From Frankia sp. RB7 (GTDB taxonomy: Bacteria; Pseudomonadota; Alphaproteobacteria; Rhizobiales; Xanthobacteraceae), in assembly GCA_030403585.1 (NCBI GenBank), contig JAUEPE010000017.1, positions 1 to 64,000 of the forward strand: a stretch of 64,000 nt of DNA. Direction: 5' to 3'. How positions within the stretch are numbered: the stretch's first letter is position 1; the number at the start of each line of letters is the position of its first letter. Under the pieces are notes generated by a model. That model was not told the DNA's origin and ran no database searches. It saw nothing but the letters and a program-made list of their open reading frames with translations. The translations under genes and the position numbers were made by a program. Positions 24,471 to 33,366 of the stretch are shown here, in pieces.

Positions 24471-24492
24471 GGCCGCCCCCGAGGGAACGGCC
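24471..24492 (-). terminator. weak hairpin after the PEP-CTERM gene at 24520
   Basis: GGCCG and CGGCC flank a G/C-rich loop, with A-rich sequence on the downstream side (T-rich on the minus strand). Termination is likely but the stem is imperfect. Confidence 0.4.
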
Positions 24493-24519
24493 CGCATCTT
24501 TAAAACCTGAACCAATGGG

Positions 24520-25149
24520 TCAGGCAGCTAGGACTTCCGAGCGCCGACGATAAGCCAAGACGCCGACTCCCAGGAATCCGAGGATCATCATCGCCCAGGT
24601 CGACGGCTCGGGGACTGCGGACACCGAAACGTTGTCCAAGAGGTTGCCCACGTTCGGATTGCCCCCGGAGAGGTCCGTAAAGCTCAATTTGCCGCCGCTC
24701 GTCGTGAACCAGAACGAATAGGTGCTCAGCGGATCAGTCGGATCGAGCGTAATTGACTGCGACGAGCCACCCAGCGAAAACGCGATCGTCGTGGTATGGT
24801 CCGCCGGATCAACGTTGCCGGAACCGCCCTGGCTACCCGCGAGCTGGAAGCTCACTAGGTAGGAACCTGCGGCAAAGTCCATCTTGGTCGTCAGCTGCCC
24901 GGGTTGACCGGTGGACCCGTTAAGATCGACGTAATTGCCATTGCCGGACGGCAAGAACGCATAAGGCCCGCCATCGCCGATCACGTCAACCGACCCGGAC
25001 GTCACCGTCCAGTTCGTGAACACAAACTGATTGAGCGACTGCGTCGTCGTGGTGTTGAAATTGTCTTCGAAAACTACGGTCGACGCCTGAGAAGCTTGCG
25101 ACCAAGCGAGCGCAGAAACAACAACCAGACCGGGCAAAAGGCGCTTCAC
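24520..25149 (-). CDS. PEP-CTERM protein, DUF642-like, GTG start
   Basis: A 209-residue protein from GTG 25149, which follows AGGAGA at nine bases and gives the signal peptide MKRLLPGLVVVSALAW with cleavage near SQAST. The body (FTNWTVTSGSVDVIGDGG, then NGNYVDLNGSTGQPGQL) has the DUF642/choice-of-anchor plan also seen in the gene at 20818, though the two differ in detail. The tail is VPEPSTWAMMILGFLGVG with VLAYRRR. A good promoter lies at 25182-25210. Confidence 0.92.
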   Translation of the reverse strand: MKRLLPGLVVVSALAWSQASQASTVVFEDNFNTTTTQSLNQFVFTNWTVTSGSVDVIGDGGPYAFLPSGNGNYVDLNGSTGQPGQLTTKMDFAAGSYLVSFQLAGSQGGSGNVDPADHTTTIAFSLGGSSQSITLDPTDPLSTYSFWFTTSGGKLSFTDLSGGNPNVGNLLDNVSVSAVPEPSTWAMMILGFLGVGVLAYRRRSEVLAA

Positions 25150-25181
25150 TGAGACGTCTCCTATTAATCTATTGGTAACAA

Positions 25182-25210
25182 TCATTAGACAAGCGCGCGG
25201 AGCCTGTCAA
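25182..25210 (-). promoter_or_regulatory. putative sigma-70 promoter of the gene at 24520
   Basis: Minus-strand TTGACA (25210-25205), exactly 17 bases, then TAATGA (25187-25182), about 32 bases before the GTG start. This is the best promoter match in the region. Confidence 0.6.
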
Positions 25211-25319
25211 AAAACATTATAAGCTCGACATAAATATATTTAATTTCCGTCGAGCGGCCTTAAGGATCGCCGCCCTAGACGTTCGACTGCCCTGCTCGAT
25301 CGAGCAGCAGTCAGAAGAC

Positions 25320-25970
25320 TCAGAGGGAAGCGGCAAGCAGCCGCCGGCGACCCTCAGCACGACGAGCAGTGCGGCTCAAGATCCCGACGCCCAGGAAGCC
25401 AAGGATCATCATCGCCCAGGTGGACGGCTCGGGTATGGCACTTACTGCCCTGAGTTCGAGAGTACCCAGCTCACCCGGTGAATAAAGGGGACCGTAGTCC
25501 GGAGAGGTGGTGGACGAAGGGGCATCCGGCAAAAAGGACGAGAATGCCGTACCCGCATCAGGGAAAGGAGCTACTGAAGGATCAAACAACGTGGGATCGT
25601 AGAAAAACAGATTCCCATAATTGTAATGCGACCCGTCATTAAAAGAAAACAGCATCCCGTAGAATGTGAAGCGACCGGTTACAGGATCGAAGATATTGTC
25701 AACGCCTGGAAAATAGGGAAGGCTATCGCCGTCCAGCGGGGATGCGGCCAAGCCGGTAATCGCGCCGCCATATGCGACGGAGTTCGTGGCGAGGACGTTT
25801 CCAGTGATGTCTTGCACCACGTGGGTGATGCCATCGTATTTGAACTGACCGGTTATCGTGTATGACTGACTGATGAACTTGAAATCTTCGGTGACGACAG
25901 CAGCATTTGCGGAGGCTATCGAGCAGATCCCGCCGATTAGGCCAACCGAAATCGTCTTTAAAATATTCAC
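25320..25970 (-). CDS. PEP-CTERM protein with altered C-terminal basic segment
   Basis: A 216-residue exported protein: signal peptide MNILKTISVGLIGGICS, cleavage near ANAA. The beta-rich body has YTITGQFKYDGITHVVQDIT near the N-terminus, similar to lipocalin-like exported proteins. The tail is IPEPSTWAMMILGFLGVG followed by ILSRTARRAEGRRRLLAASL, not the usual AYRRR. The helix is intact but the Y-R-R signature is replaced and a longer basic tail follows. The protein may still be sorted. Confidence 0.9.
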   Translation of the reverse strand: MNILKTISVGLIGGICSIASANAAVVTEDFKFISQSYTITGQFKYDGITHVVQDITGNVLATNSVAYGGAITGLAASPLDGDSLPYFPGVDNIFDPVTGRFTFYGMLFSFNDGSHYNYGNLFFYDPTLFDPSVAPFPDAGTAFSSFLPDAPSSTTSPDYGPLYSPGELGTLELRAVSAIPEPSTWAMMILGFLGVGILSRTARRAEGRRRLLAASL

Positions 25971-26262
25971 CGCGGATCCTCTTCCATTGAAGCAATGATT
26001 AAGATAACTGGCGCGCTACTCTTGACCACGCTTGCTCACGGCAAGCGCGAACCTAAGCACTAGGGCAAGATGCCCGTGCCCGCCTGACACAGCTTTGGGA
26101 AGCTGAACTAAACGCTTACTGATTCGCAGCAAATATACCTGAATTGAAAATTTTGCGCGCGTGGCAATTTTCTAAATCGGCGCCGCGTCAGACCGAAAGC
26201 GTAAAGATATGCAGGAGGCGTTCAATCGCGGTTGAAGGAGATTCAAATTACTCCTTAGCTTG

Positions 26263-26499
26263 TCACGACGCCGATCTGAACTTATCCATGCTCAAGCAAA
26301 TGGTGGCAGCGAAACGGTTGGGACGGTCATCGACCAACTCGACCCGCGTCTTTGTCAACCCGGCCAGTGCCTTGGCTACTGGCGCCGCTTCGACACTGAC
26401 CGGACCGGCCAGATCCGAGTTTCGCTCAACCACTTCGTCGGCGGCATTAAGCGCCGCCAGCAACACACGCGTGATCGAGTCGGGCATGGGATTCGACAT
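26263..26499 (-). CDS. hypothetical small protein
   Basis: A 78-residue minus-strand frame preceded by GGAGAGG at about ten bases. It contains a helix ITRVLLAALNAADEVVERN and a short positive tail. There is no signal peptide or motif I recognise. The region around it is poor in genes. Overlapping plus-strand frames look like shadows. It may be a real small gene or a chance frame. Confidence 0.3.
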   Translation of the reverse strand: MSNPMPDSITRVLLAALNAADEVVERNSDLAGPVSVEAAPVAKALAGLTKTRVELVDDRPNRFAATICLSMDKFRSAS

Positions 26500-26980
26500 G
26501 TTCTTCGGACCTCTCCGGCGCCGGCATGTTCACCTAGCACTGAGTTCCCTGAGTCTTGAAGCGACCGTCCCCTTGTTGCGCAATATTTCCAGCAGGCGTG
26601 ACTTCTTTGCCGCAGCGAAAGGCCATCTCGGACGAAGGGCGGCGGGGCGCAAATGCTCATACCGATCAAGCTGGTCTTGATCAGCACCCTACTCTCAGCA
26701 CGCAAGGCGCAAGGGATTGGCCCGGGGCGTCTCGCTAAGTTGGGATGAACGCGTCTGGAAACTCAAACCAACGCTTGATCATCAGCTGCGACGCGGACGC
26801 TTGATCCGAGGCGACTCTTGAGAGAGGCAGCTGGCTGGGCCAAGCAAACAACGATCGCGACGACGCCTCGCCGGCCGATGGCGACGTTTCTTGGCAAGCG
26901 AAGCGTGTCATTCGCAGGTCTTCGGCCGCAAACGGCTTGCCCCAGATTCTGCGCAGCTGGTGCGATAGAGCACAAAAAGA
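26500..26980. other. intergenic region, nothing recognisable
   Basis: Frames on both strands are open but without family resemblance, ribosome-binding sites or signal peptides. Base composition is like the surroundings. It lies between the hypothetical frame at 26263 and the terminator at 26981. Confidence 0.4.
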
Positions 26981-27001
26981 AAAGCCGCCATGCGGCGGCT
27001 T
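26981..27001 (-). terminator. intrinsic terminator
   Basis: AAGCCGCC and GGCGGCTT pair around a short loop. On the minus strand TTTCTTTTTGTG follows. It ends the PEP-CTERM gene 27030-27500. Confidence 0.85.
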
Positions 27002-27029
27002 CTCGTCGAATGTTGCATGTCGACCAATG

Positions 27030-27500
27030 TCAGGTGAGTCGAAGCGACGAGCCTGCACGGCGGCGGTAGGAGACGAGGCCAACGCCGAGGAAGCCCAGCA
27101 TCATCATGGCCCAAGTAGCCGGCTCAGGGACCGCTGTCACAACAGTCGAAGCAGAACCTGATGCATAGGTCGGCACAGGAGAACCAGCGATCGAGCCGCC
27201 ATAGAAGAATGTCACGGTATAGGTTCCGGGTGTGTAGCTGAAGGTCACGGGCACAGTCAGAGAGCTTACCGGGCTGCCCACGCTTCCCGTGAAGGTGCCA
27301 TTGTATGAATCCCCCGCAGTATCCGTAATCAGGTAGGAGCCGGACAAGAAAGCGAGGGTACCGAAATCAACGCTGAAGGTGACAGGGCTTCCGGGGCTGA
27401 CAGAGCTGGGAGTGGCCGTCAGCACAACGCTCGCCTGCGCCGAGCTGAGGGAAACGAACAAACCAAGCACGGCAGCGAATACAAGCTTAAGGGACGGCAT
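27030..27500 (-). CDS. short PEP-CTERM protein with Ig-like body
   Basis: A 156-residue protein. ATG 27500 follows GGAGG at five bases and opens a signal peptide MPSLKLVFAAVLGLFVSLSS (cleavage near AQAS). The longer frame up to 27611 adds unlikely residues. The body has VVLTATPSSVSPGSPVTFSV, an Ig/PKD-like strand pattern, and glycine/serine-rich turns. The tail is VPEPATWAMMMLGFLGVG with LVSYRRRAG. A TTGACA box lies 51 bases upstream of the start but no -10 at normal spacing. It is the last of the island. Confidence 0.92.
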   Translation of the reverse strand: MPSLKLVFAAVLGLFVSLSSAQASVVLTATPSSVSPGSPVTFSVDFGTLAFLSGSYLITDTAGDSYNGTFTGSVGSPVSSLTVPVTFSYTPGTYTVTFFYGGSIAGSPVPTYASGSASTVVTAVPEPATWAMMMLGFLGVGLVSYRRRAGSSLRLT

Positions 27501-27800
27501 AGCGACCTCCAGATATTTAATGTAAATAGGGTGCTTGGGGAACCGATTCTTGTCAACCATAATTTTGCATTGCACACACGCTCGGGTGCGCCGCAAACTC
27601 TTTTCTGACAAACAGCATGAAGGTGAAAACTGTCATAGCGGCGTCAAAATCCCGTCAGTTTGACGTCAGAATGAGCACCCGCCGAGAATCGCCCAACAAT
27701 AAGGCGGTTATGAAACTGAATAATCATTGATCATTTATTTAACTAGTGAAGCGAAAGGAATTAAATAATTCGATGCACCTAGGGCTTGAGCCAGCCTGTC

Positions 27801-29072
27801 CTATTCCGGCTTGTCACGATCCGTACGGACCCATTCGGAAGAGCCCCGCCGCGCAAGATGCCGCAATAGGCGGAACCGTTGCAGGATCTGCCGCAGGACC
27901 AAAGGAAGTTGCGACGCGGGCAGGATATCGCGGCCAAATTTGAACCACGCCAATGTCAGCGCCCCGCCTAACACGACGAGATTTAGGAGAGCCAACGTCA
28001 CAGGAAGGAGTGACCCGGCTAGCCAAATGTAGGCCCCTCCGAGCAGCGCAATGCCGACTGCAATGACCACGAGAAGCGATAGCGGCGGCACAAGCAAATC
28101 GAGCGCAAGCACCAGAGCATCGAAATTGCGTTTCGCGATCGACGATACCAACAACCGCGGAACGTAGCTTGAAATCACAGCCAGGTGCCCCTCGATCCAA
28201 CGCTGCCGTTGGCTTTCGGTACCCCGCTCCGTCGACGCAAACTCACTCGTTACACGGGCTGTTGGGAGGAAGTGGGCCGGCGCGCCGGCCAAGGCCAAGT
28301 CCAACCCTAATTTTAAATCTTCGACGATATGGCCGCTGGCAAGTGGCGCAGACTTAATTACATCCCAGGGAAACATCATCCCTGCGCCCATCAACTGCAC
28401 CGGCGCGCCGAGACGATTGAGCCCCAGCGGCCTGATCCAGTTCTTCAAGCGCCAGGCGAACTCCGCGACACGCTGATTGACCTGAAATCCCTCGGCGCTC
28501 GTCATGAGATAAAGCGCCTGAACGGGCCCGCCCTTTCGAGCGCAATAATTGAGCGTCTTTGTCATGAAATCCTGTTCAAGCCGACAATCCGCATCCACGA
28601 AGAGAACAAATTCAGGTGGGTCCTCCTTCAAATGAGCGATCGCCCATGCCATCGCGTAGCCCTTGCCGCGCCGGTCAGGCTCATTGCGCGGAAGCACCTG
28701 CGCGCCATGGGCGGCTGAAACGGCAGCCGTATCATCGGAGCAATTGTCAGCCACCACGATCAGACGATCGCAATCCCTCAATTGGGGAACGACATCCTTC
28801 AGAGTGGGAATGATGCCGCCACTCTCATTGTGAGCCGGCACCACAACGGCGACCGGTCCAGCCACCGCGCATTCTGAATTGAAGTCATTGCGCGCACCCA
28901 ACGCTGCAAGCACTTCAACGGCTAGCACGAGCGTGGGAATTAACGCCAAAGCATTTAAGGCTGCAAGAAAGATCATCATCCATTGATTTCCGCGGAGCCA
29001 GGGATACTCATTGGCACTAACAATCCTCAGATAATGAAAATTTGGTCTCCCGAATAGCCATTCGGCCTTCAT
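27801..29072 (-). CDS. family 2 glycosyltransferase, membrane-associated
   Basis: A 423-residue inverting glycosyltransferase. An N-terminal membrane helix (about 32-58) precedes the GT-A domain. VVVPAHNE is at 76-83, the DAD nucleotide-metal motif at 160-162, acidic ED at 251-252 and the QRQRW motif at 288-292, which is typical of processive or cellulose-synthase-like enzymes. Two or more helices near 320-380 close the protein. It probably adds a sugar to lipid-linked or growing glycan at the inner membrane. Start 29072 has no good ribosome-binding site; ATG 28979 is an alternative. It diverges from the next gene across 73 bases. Confidence 0.9.
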   Translation of the reverse strand: MKAEWLFGRPNFHYLRIVSANEYPWLRGNQWMMIFLAALNALALIPTLVLAVEVLAALGARNDFNSECAVAGPVAVVVPAHNESGGIIPTLKDVVPQLRDCDRLIVVADNCSDDTAAVSAAHGAQVLPRNEPDRRGKGYAMAWAIAHLKEDPPEFVLFVDADCRLEQDFMTKTLNYCARKGGPVQALYLMTSAEGFQVNQRVAEFAWRLKNWIRPLGLNRLGAPVQLMGAGMMFPWDVIKSAPLASGHIVEDLKLGLDLALAGAPAHFLPTARVTSEFASTERGTESQRQRWIEGHLAVISSYVPRLLVSSIAKRNFDALVLALDLLVPPLSLLVVIAVGIALLGGAYIWLAGSLLPVTLALLNLVVLGGALTLAWFKFGRDILPASQLPLVLRQILQRFRLLRHLARRGSSEWVRTDRDKPE

Positions 29073-29145
29073 CAGAAGCTACAAATTGGCCAGTCCAACG
29101 GTCAAACCCCCTTGCGCAATATGAAGACAGCTCAAGATCGCACCA

Positions 29146-30348
29146 ATGAAAATTGCCTATCTGGTTAATCGATATCCGGCGGTCAGCCACAGCTTCATTC
29201 GCAGGGAGATTCTTGCGCTCGAGCGCCAAGGGCATGAAGTCTTGCGTATATCAATTCGCGGAGGAAACGAGGAAGCTCTCAGTTCAGAAGACCAGATTGA
29301 AGCCCAGCGCACGCATTTCGTCCTTCACAAAGGAGGCCTGTCGCTTCTTCTTGAATTCATTCGTGTGCTTATCGCACAACCAATTCACGTGATGAGAGCC
29401 CTGGCTTTGGTATGGAAGCTCGGTTGGCGGGCGGAGCGCCCGCTCGCCGTTCATGTCGTTTATCTGGTCGAGGCGTGCTCTATCTATCTTTTGCTGAAAG
29501 CAGAAAACGCGCAGCACCTTCACGCACATTTTGGAACCAACTCCGCCGAAGTTGCAATGCTGGCCCATACGTTGGGGGGACCATCGTGGAGCTTCACGGC
29601 GCACGGACCGGAGGAATTCGACAAGGCTGGTTTCATCGGCCTACCGGAAAAGATACGGCGTGCACGATTTGTCGTTGCCATCAGTTCCTTTGGGCGCAGC
29701 CAACTATTTCGCCAGGTTACCTACGACCAATGGGAAAAGATAAAAATCGTGAGGTGTGGGCTAGAGTCGGCATTTTACGATCATGGCACGATTGGCTCTC
29801 CGGCTCAGAGAACACGCCTCGTCTGCGTTGGCAGGCTTTGCGAGCAAAAGGGACAATTGTTGTTGCTGGAAGCTACAAAGCGGCTCGTTGACGCTGGCCT
29901 TGAGTTCGAGCTCATTCTCGCCGGCGATGGAGAAATGAGGGGAGAGCTTGAACGAACCATAGAGCGACTTCGATTGCAGTCGGTGGTGAAGATTACAGGA
30001 TGGATCACAACCGACCAAGTGCGAGAGCAGATTCTCAAGTCGAAGGCGCTGATTTTGCCCAGTTTCGCCGAAGGACTCCCCGTCGTTCTTATGGAAGCGA
30101 TGGCGTTGCGGCGTCCCGTGATCAGCACCTTCGTCGCGGGCATTCCTGAACTGGTGGAGCCGGGCAAGCACGGGTGGCTTGTACCCGCCGGCGACGTGGA
30201 TCGTCTTGCAACCGCCATGCAGGCCTGCCTCGAATGCTCGGACGAGCAAATCGTGAGCATGGGAGAGAACGCGCGGTCGAAGGTGATCGAATTTCACAAC
30301 ATTGATCACGAAGCACGGCGTCTGGCCGAATTGTTTCAGGCTATCTAG
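29146..30348 (+). CDS. family 4 glycosyltransferase
   Basis: A 400-residue GT-B enzyme. N-terminal ALVNRYPAVSHSFIRREILAL-like acceptor region, LHAHFGTNSAEVA (127-139) and TAHGPEEFD. In the C-terminal half, VGRLCEQKGQLLLLEA (donor domain start) and LPSFAEGLPVVLMEAMA give the nucleotide-sugar-binding EX7E pattern. It resembles colanic-acid and EPS enzymes of the WcaL kind. It should transfer a hexose from an NDP-sugar in the cytoplasm. It stands alone on the plus strand, convergent with the phosphatase gene. Confidence 0.92.
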   Translation: MKIAYLVNRYPAVSHSFIRREILALERQGHEVLRISIRGGNEEALSSEDQIEAQRTHFVLHKGGLSLLLEFIRVLIAQPIHVMRALALVWKLGWRAERPLAVHVVYLVEACSIYLLLKAENAQHLHAHFGTNSAEVAMLAHTLGGPSWSFTAHGPEEFDKAGFIGLPEKIRRARFVVAISSFGRSQLFRQVTYDQWEKIKIVRCGLESAFYDHGTIGSPAQRTRLVCVGRLCEQKGQLLLLEATKRLVDAGLEFELILAGDGEMRGELERTIERLRLQSVVKITGWITTDQVREQILKSKALILPSFAEGLPVVLMEAMALRRPVISTFVAGIPELVEPGKHGWLVPAGDVDRLATAMQACLECSDEQIVSMGENARSKVIEFHNIDHEARRLAELFQAI

Positions 30349-30392
30349 ATCAACAGATCAACAGTCCGATGAGACCTTCCAAAACATCATGG

Positions 30393-31076
30393 TCAGAGCG
30401 GATTTCCGAGCACCTCTAGAAACTCAACTGCGCTGCCAGATGCTTTGTCTGAAAATACGCCGACGACGAGTCGCCCCGTCTTCCAAGCCATAGTATCCAG
30501 GTTTGTCTTGCCTTTTGATACCATGGGCCCCCCTGCGTCGGCTTGATGCCCGTGGACGACATGGCGGCTGCCATACCCAGTGCCCGAGCCCTTGGGATAG
30601 CGCTTCCAGAGGAGCGTACGTTCGCTTTGCTGATTAAGCGGAAGTCGTGCATCCAATCCTGCATGCACAAATACTCGCTTTGAGTCGGCAAAGAACGCAG
30701 GAAGTTCCGCGATCCATTCTAGATGATCCAGCGGAACCACACTCCGAAGCTGCACGCCGGGATTAAATTCGCCATAAGAGGCTAACGTCTCGTTGCCCCC
30801 ATTCTCAATCCACCACGCCGGTTCGACCAGATTGTTGCAGGCTTCCCACATCATTGCCTCATGATTTCCCTTCAAGGCAACGAGCTGAAGATTGGGAAAC
30901 GACCACCGCATCAGGAATTCGATCACGTCACGACTTTTGGGCCCTCGGTCGACATAGTCGCCAAGGGTCACAACGCGCGCCGTCTCACTACCGATGTGCT
31001 CGCTGATCCGAGACATCGCTAGCTCAAGCAAATCGAGCCGCCCATGAAGGTCGGGAATGGCGTAAGTCAGACTCAT
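30393..31076 (-). CDS. serine/threonine-type protein phosphatase (calcineurin-like)
   Basis: A 227-residue metallophosphoesterase with the full PPP signature: PDLHGRLDLLELA near the N-terminus, GDYVDRGPKS (about 37-46), GNHE (about 70-73), a later HAG and HGH. The family dephosphorylates proteins or small substrates with two metal ions. It lies at the end of the exosortase run; its ATG overlaps the stop of a 37-codon frame (ATGA 31073-31076). A link to the BY-kinase pair of this region is an attractive guess only. Confidence 0.9.
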   Translation of the reverse strand: MSLTYAIPDLHGRLDLLELAMSRISEHIGSETARVVTLGDYVDRGPKSRDVIEFLMRWSFPNLQLVALKGNHEAMMWEACNNLVEPAWWIENGGNETLASYGEFNPGVQLRSVVPLDHLEWIAELPAFFADSKRVFVHAGLDARLPLNQQSERTLLWKRYPKGSGTGYGSRHVVHGHQADAGGPMVSKGKTNLDTMAWKTGRLVVGVFSDKASGSAVEFLEVLGNPL

Positions 31077-31186
31077 GAGCGGGCCTCAGGAAAGCCGTAT
31101 AGATCCGCGCCGCGGCCGGCTTTCTGGAAGGCTTCGCCCAAATACGGTCGGCGCTGGATCCACTTATACTTTAAGCCTTTCACCAC
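31073..31186 (-). CDS. 37-residue small ORF between exosortase and phosphatase genes
   Basis: GTG 31186 opens 37 codons (basic, aromatic, with KGLKYKWIQRRPYLGEAF). The stop overlaps the phosphatase ATG (ATGA), which suggests coupled translation. The frame begins directly after the exosortase TGA and is in phase with it, so readthrough would add about 50 residues to the exosortase. The start has only AAGAG as ribosome-binding site. No family is known to me. Confidence 0.4.
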   Translation of the reverse strand: MVKGLKYKWIQRRPYLGEAFQKAGRGADLYGFPEARS

Positions 31187-31231
31187 CGAACTCTTGGACG
31201 AACGGTGCTCGAGGTCTCCTGCGAGCGCGTG

Positions 31232-32137
31232 TCACGCTGCGGCCAATTTGCCCCGGGATCTCATAACAAGGCTACGGATAAGCCCGAGAAAACCATCGAA
31301 AGCGAACAGCAGGAGCAGAGCCACGACAAACAGGCTGATTCCCGTCAGATCGTGAACGACGCCCTCGATGAGATCAGGGCCGCCATAGTAGGCCATCAGG
31401 ACCAAAGCAAAGACGCGGAAGAAATTGGCGAGGATCGTGATGGGAATGATCGCCAAAAGGATCAGGAAGCTGCGCAGCTTCTCTTTCCATCGGAAAGCGT
31501 AGACGTAAAATACGCCGATGGCGGACAAGGCAAAGATCGAATTCATGCCGGAGCAAGCGTCTTTGACCAGGAGCTGGTAGGACCCGATCATGATCATGAC
31601 GCCGTTCTGTGCGACCGGGAAGCCCGCAGCATATAGAACCCGCGTCACCGTATCGGAAATGAACACTTTCAACGGGACGGTCATCGCATCGACCAGCCAG
31701 TCAGGCATGGGCACCGCGAAGACCAGGAAACTAAGTGGAAAGGCCAAGGCTCGAAGCGTGGGCCAACCGGCGCAGATCAGGATCGATCCAACGATCACAG
31801 GCAGGATCGACCCCATTTCGACGGTCAGTAAGCCTTGCTGTAACCGCGAGAGGTATAGAAACACCAGGCCAATAGCCAGGATAGCCCATCCCATGATCGG
31901 TGCAGGCGCGACCTTAGCGCGCATCACCCGATCGCGCGATTGCCAGACCAACCAAAGCGTCGCGGCAATAATGAGAGGACCGTGCCCCTCCTGCTCCGTC
32001 TGCCATGGACCGTTGATCAGGCCCCGAATGGTCGGCGTGTAGGCGCCAAGTATGGCTACTCCCATCAATACAGGCCCGAGCAGGGATGTAGAGAGACCAG
32101 CCCCAAACGATTTGCGGATATGGATATCAGTCATCAA
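31232..32137 (-). CDS. exosortase (EpsH family; XrtV-type by context)
   Basis: A 301-residue polytopic membrane protein with the exosortase triad: cysteine 195 (KDACSGMNS), arginine 241 (ANFFRV) and histidine 262 (GVVHDLTG). About eight hydrophobic helices frame these residues on the periplasmic side. Exosortases cleave the PEP-CTERM tail and release or attach the protein. The substrates are in the same window, and their PEPxxWA tails are the type I associate with XrtV. The subtype is inferred from the next gene and the tails, not proved. It is read in the order EpsD-like, small membrane protein, exosortase. Confidence 0.93.
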   Translation of the reverse strand: MMTDIHIRKSFGAGLSTSLLGPVLMGVAILGAYTPTIRGLINGPWQTEQEGHGPLIIAATLWLVWQSRDRVMRAKVAPAPIMGWAILAIGLVFLYLSRLQQGLLTVEMGSILPVIVGSILICAGWPTLRALAFPLSFLVFAVPMPDWLVDAMTVPLKVFISDTVTRVLYAAGFPVAQNGVMIMIGSYQLLVKDACSGMNSIFALSAIGVFYVYAFRWKEKLRSFLILLAIIPITILANFFRVFALVLMAYYGGPDLIEGVVHDLTGISLFVVALLLLFAFDGFLGLIRSLVMRSRGKLAAA

Positions 32138-32211
32138 TTCGAGCTCTGTGATTAAATATCAATTCCACCTGGTCGCAGAAACTATCATCACCCGCCCCCG
32201 CCAACAATCGA

Positions 32212-32433
32212 CTATCTTTTGATCACCAGCGCGGCAAATACGATCCCCGCCAGGATCAAAACTCCGGCGAGAATATAATAACCAGCATTGCCGACCTGGT
32301 TAGCGACGGCAAACACGATGCCGGACAGCATGAGATAGACGAGTGTCCGGATCTCGCGGTCCGAGAATTGGAAGAAGGCGATCACCAAGCCAACAAAACT
32401 CGTGACGGTAACGACGTCAAATAAGGTGGCCAT
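32212..32433 (-). CDS. small membrane protein, XrtV-system accessory type
   Basis: A 73-residue protein from ATG 32433 with two or three hydrophobic helices (VVTVTSFVGLVIAFFQF, then LSGIVFAVANQVGNAGYYIL and a third). Its wording (MATLFDVVTVT, FQFSDRE, ANQVGNAG) matches what I remember as the XrtV sorting system accessory protein, found beside exosortase V. Its job is unknown. It is 74 bases upstream of the exosortase on the same strand. Confidence 0.75.
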   Translation of the reverse strand: MATLFDVVTVTSFVGLVIAFFQFSDREIRTLVYLMLSGIVFAVANQVGNAGYYILAGVLILAGIVFAALVIKR

Positions 32434-32487
32434 GTTCCATGCACCGGACAAAGGGGGAATGGGTTGGACGAGGAGCCCTGAGCCGGT

Positions 32488-33366
32488 TCATTGTGACTTG
32501 GTTTCACCCTGCTTCATGAGATCGGCGTAGTCGCCCTCGTATTTGGCCTCGAGTTTGGCCGAATAGGCCGCCAGGCCCAGTTCCGCCGCGAGAGCGTCAG
32601 CCCGCATCATCTGCCGTGCCAGATTGACCGCGGCATCTCCTTGGATTGGACGAGCTTCCTCGGCCCGGACCTTGAAGAACAGCCCGTTCTGTCCAACCCT
32701 GGTGAAGAAGATGTCGTCGTCCTTTCGTTTCTGAATTAGACTGACGAGCTCCTCAGGAAGGTCGCTGCTCGATAAGACGCCCGACTGACGACCATGCGGA
32801 ATACCGCTTGTGGTCAGTTGTTGCAGTACATCGTCGAGCGACTTCGCATCCTTGTTTGCGTTCACAAACGTCTGCGTCGCGGGCGTTATCGGCATGATGA
32901 TTTCATCAACGCTGTACAGCTTACGATCAGCGAACTTCCACGTGTTCTTCGCAATGTAGCGGTCGATGTCGGCTTTGGTGGGTGCCTTGGCGGACGCGGC
33001 GCGATTGAGCATCGCGTTGCCGAGCACCTGCTCCCGCACGCGCAACAAATCCAGCAGAACTCCCGGCTCGCGGTCCAATTTCGCGGTCATGGCCTGCTGT
33101 AGCAAATACTTGCGAACAACGATCTCACCGAGGACGCGCTTTAACGTCTCCGGATCTTTCTGCTTGTCCGGTGGGACGCCGGCCAACCTGAACTCGTTAT
33201 CGAGTTCCTGCGTGGTAATGACCTCGCTGCCAACATGAGCAACCACCTGGCCCTTTGCCGCAGCCGCTTTATCACCGCTCTGCTGGCCGCACGACGCCAA
33301 GGCGAAACCGGACGCAGTCAGGAAGAGAGCCAGACTCCAAGTGCGCAAATTGCCAAGTCTTTTCAC
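32488..33366 (-). CDS. epsD: EpsD-like peptidyl-prolyl cis-trans isomerase lipoprotein
   Basis: A 292-residue protein from GTG 33366 (after GGAGC, before VKRLGNLRTW). The signal ends in a lipobox (FALASC). The body follows the SurA/PpiD-like pattern: N-terminal helical chaperone part (VITTQELDNEFRLAGV, LLQQAMTAKLDREPG), then a rotamase-like domain with VDEIIMPIT and SGVLSSSDLPEELVSLIQK. EpsD-family proteins sit in polysaccharide and exosortase loci and may help export or fold surface proteins. It heads the leftward exosortase run and diverges from epsI by 267 bases. Confidence 0.85.
   Translation of the reverse strand: MKRLGNLRTWSLALFLTASGFALASCGQQSGDKAAAAKGQVVAHVGSEVITTQELDNEFRLAGVPPDKQKDPETLKRVLGEIVVRKYLLQQAMTAKLDREPGVLLDLLRVREQVLGNAMLNRAASAKAPTKADIDRYIAKNTWKFADRKLYSVDEIIMPITPATQTFVNANKDAKSLDDVLQQLTTSGIPHGRQSGVLSSSDLPEELVSLIQKRKDDDIFFTRVGQNGLFFKVRAEEARPIQGDAAVNLARQMMRADALAAELGLAAYSAKLEAKYEGDYADLMKQGETKSQ

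Noticed and set aside
26735..27082. 115-codon minus-strand frame overlapping the last PEP-CTERM gene end
   Set aside because: It runs through the terminator hairpin and the end of a clear gene, with no ribosome-binding site or motif.
12380..27611. Possibility that the repeated GC-rich hairpins form a CRISPR array or REP family
   Set aside because: The hairpins differ in sequence and loop, are spaced irregularly, and each sits just after a gene with a T-run. They are separate terminators.
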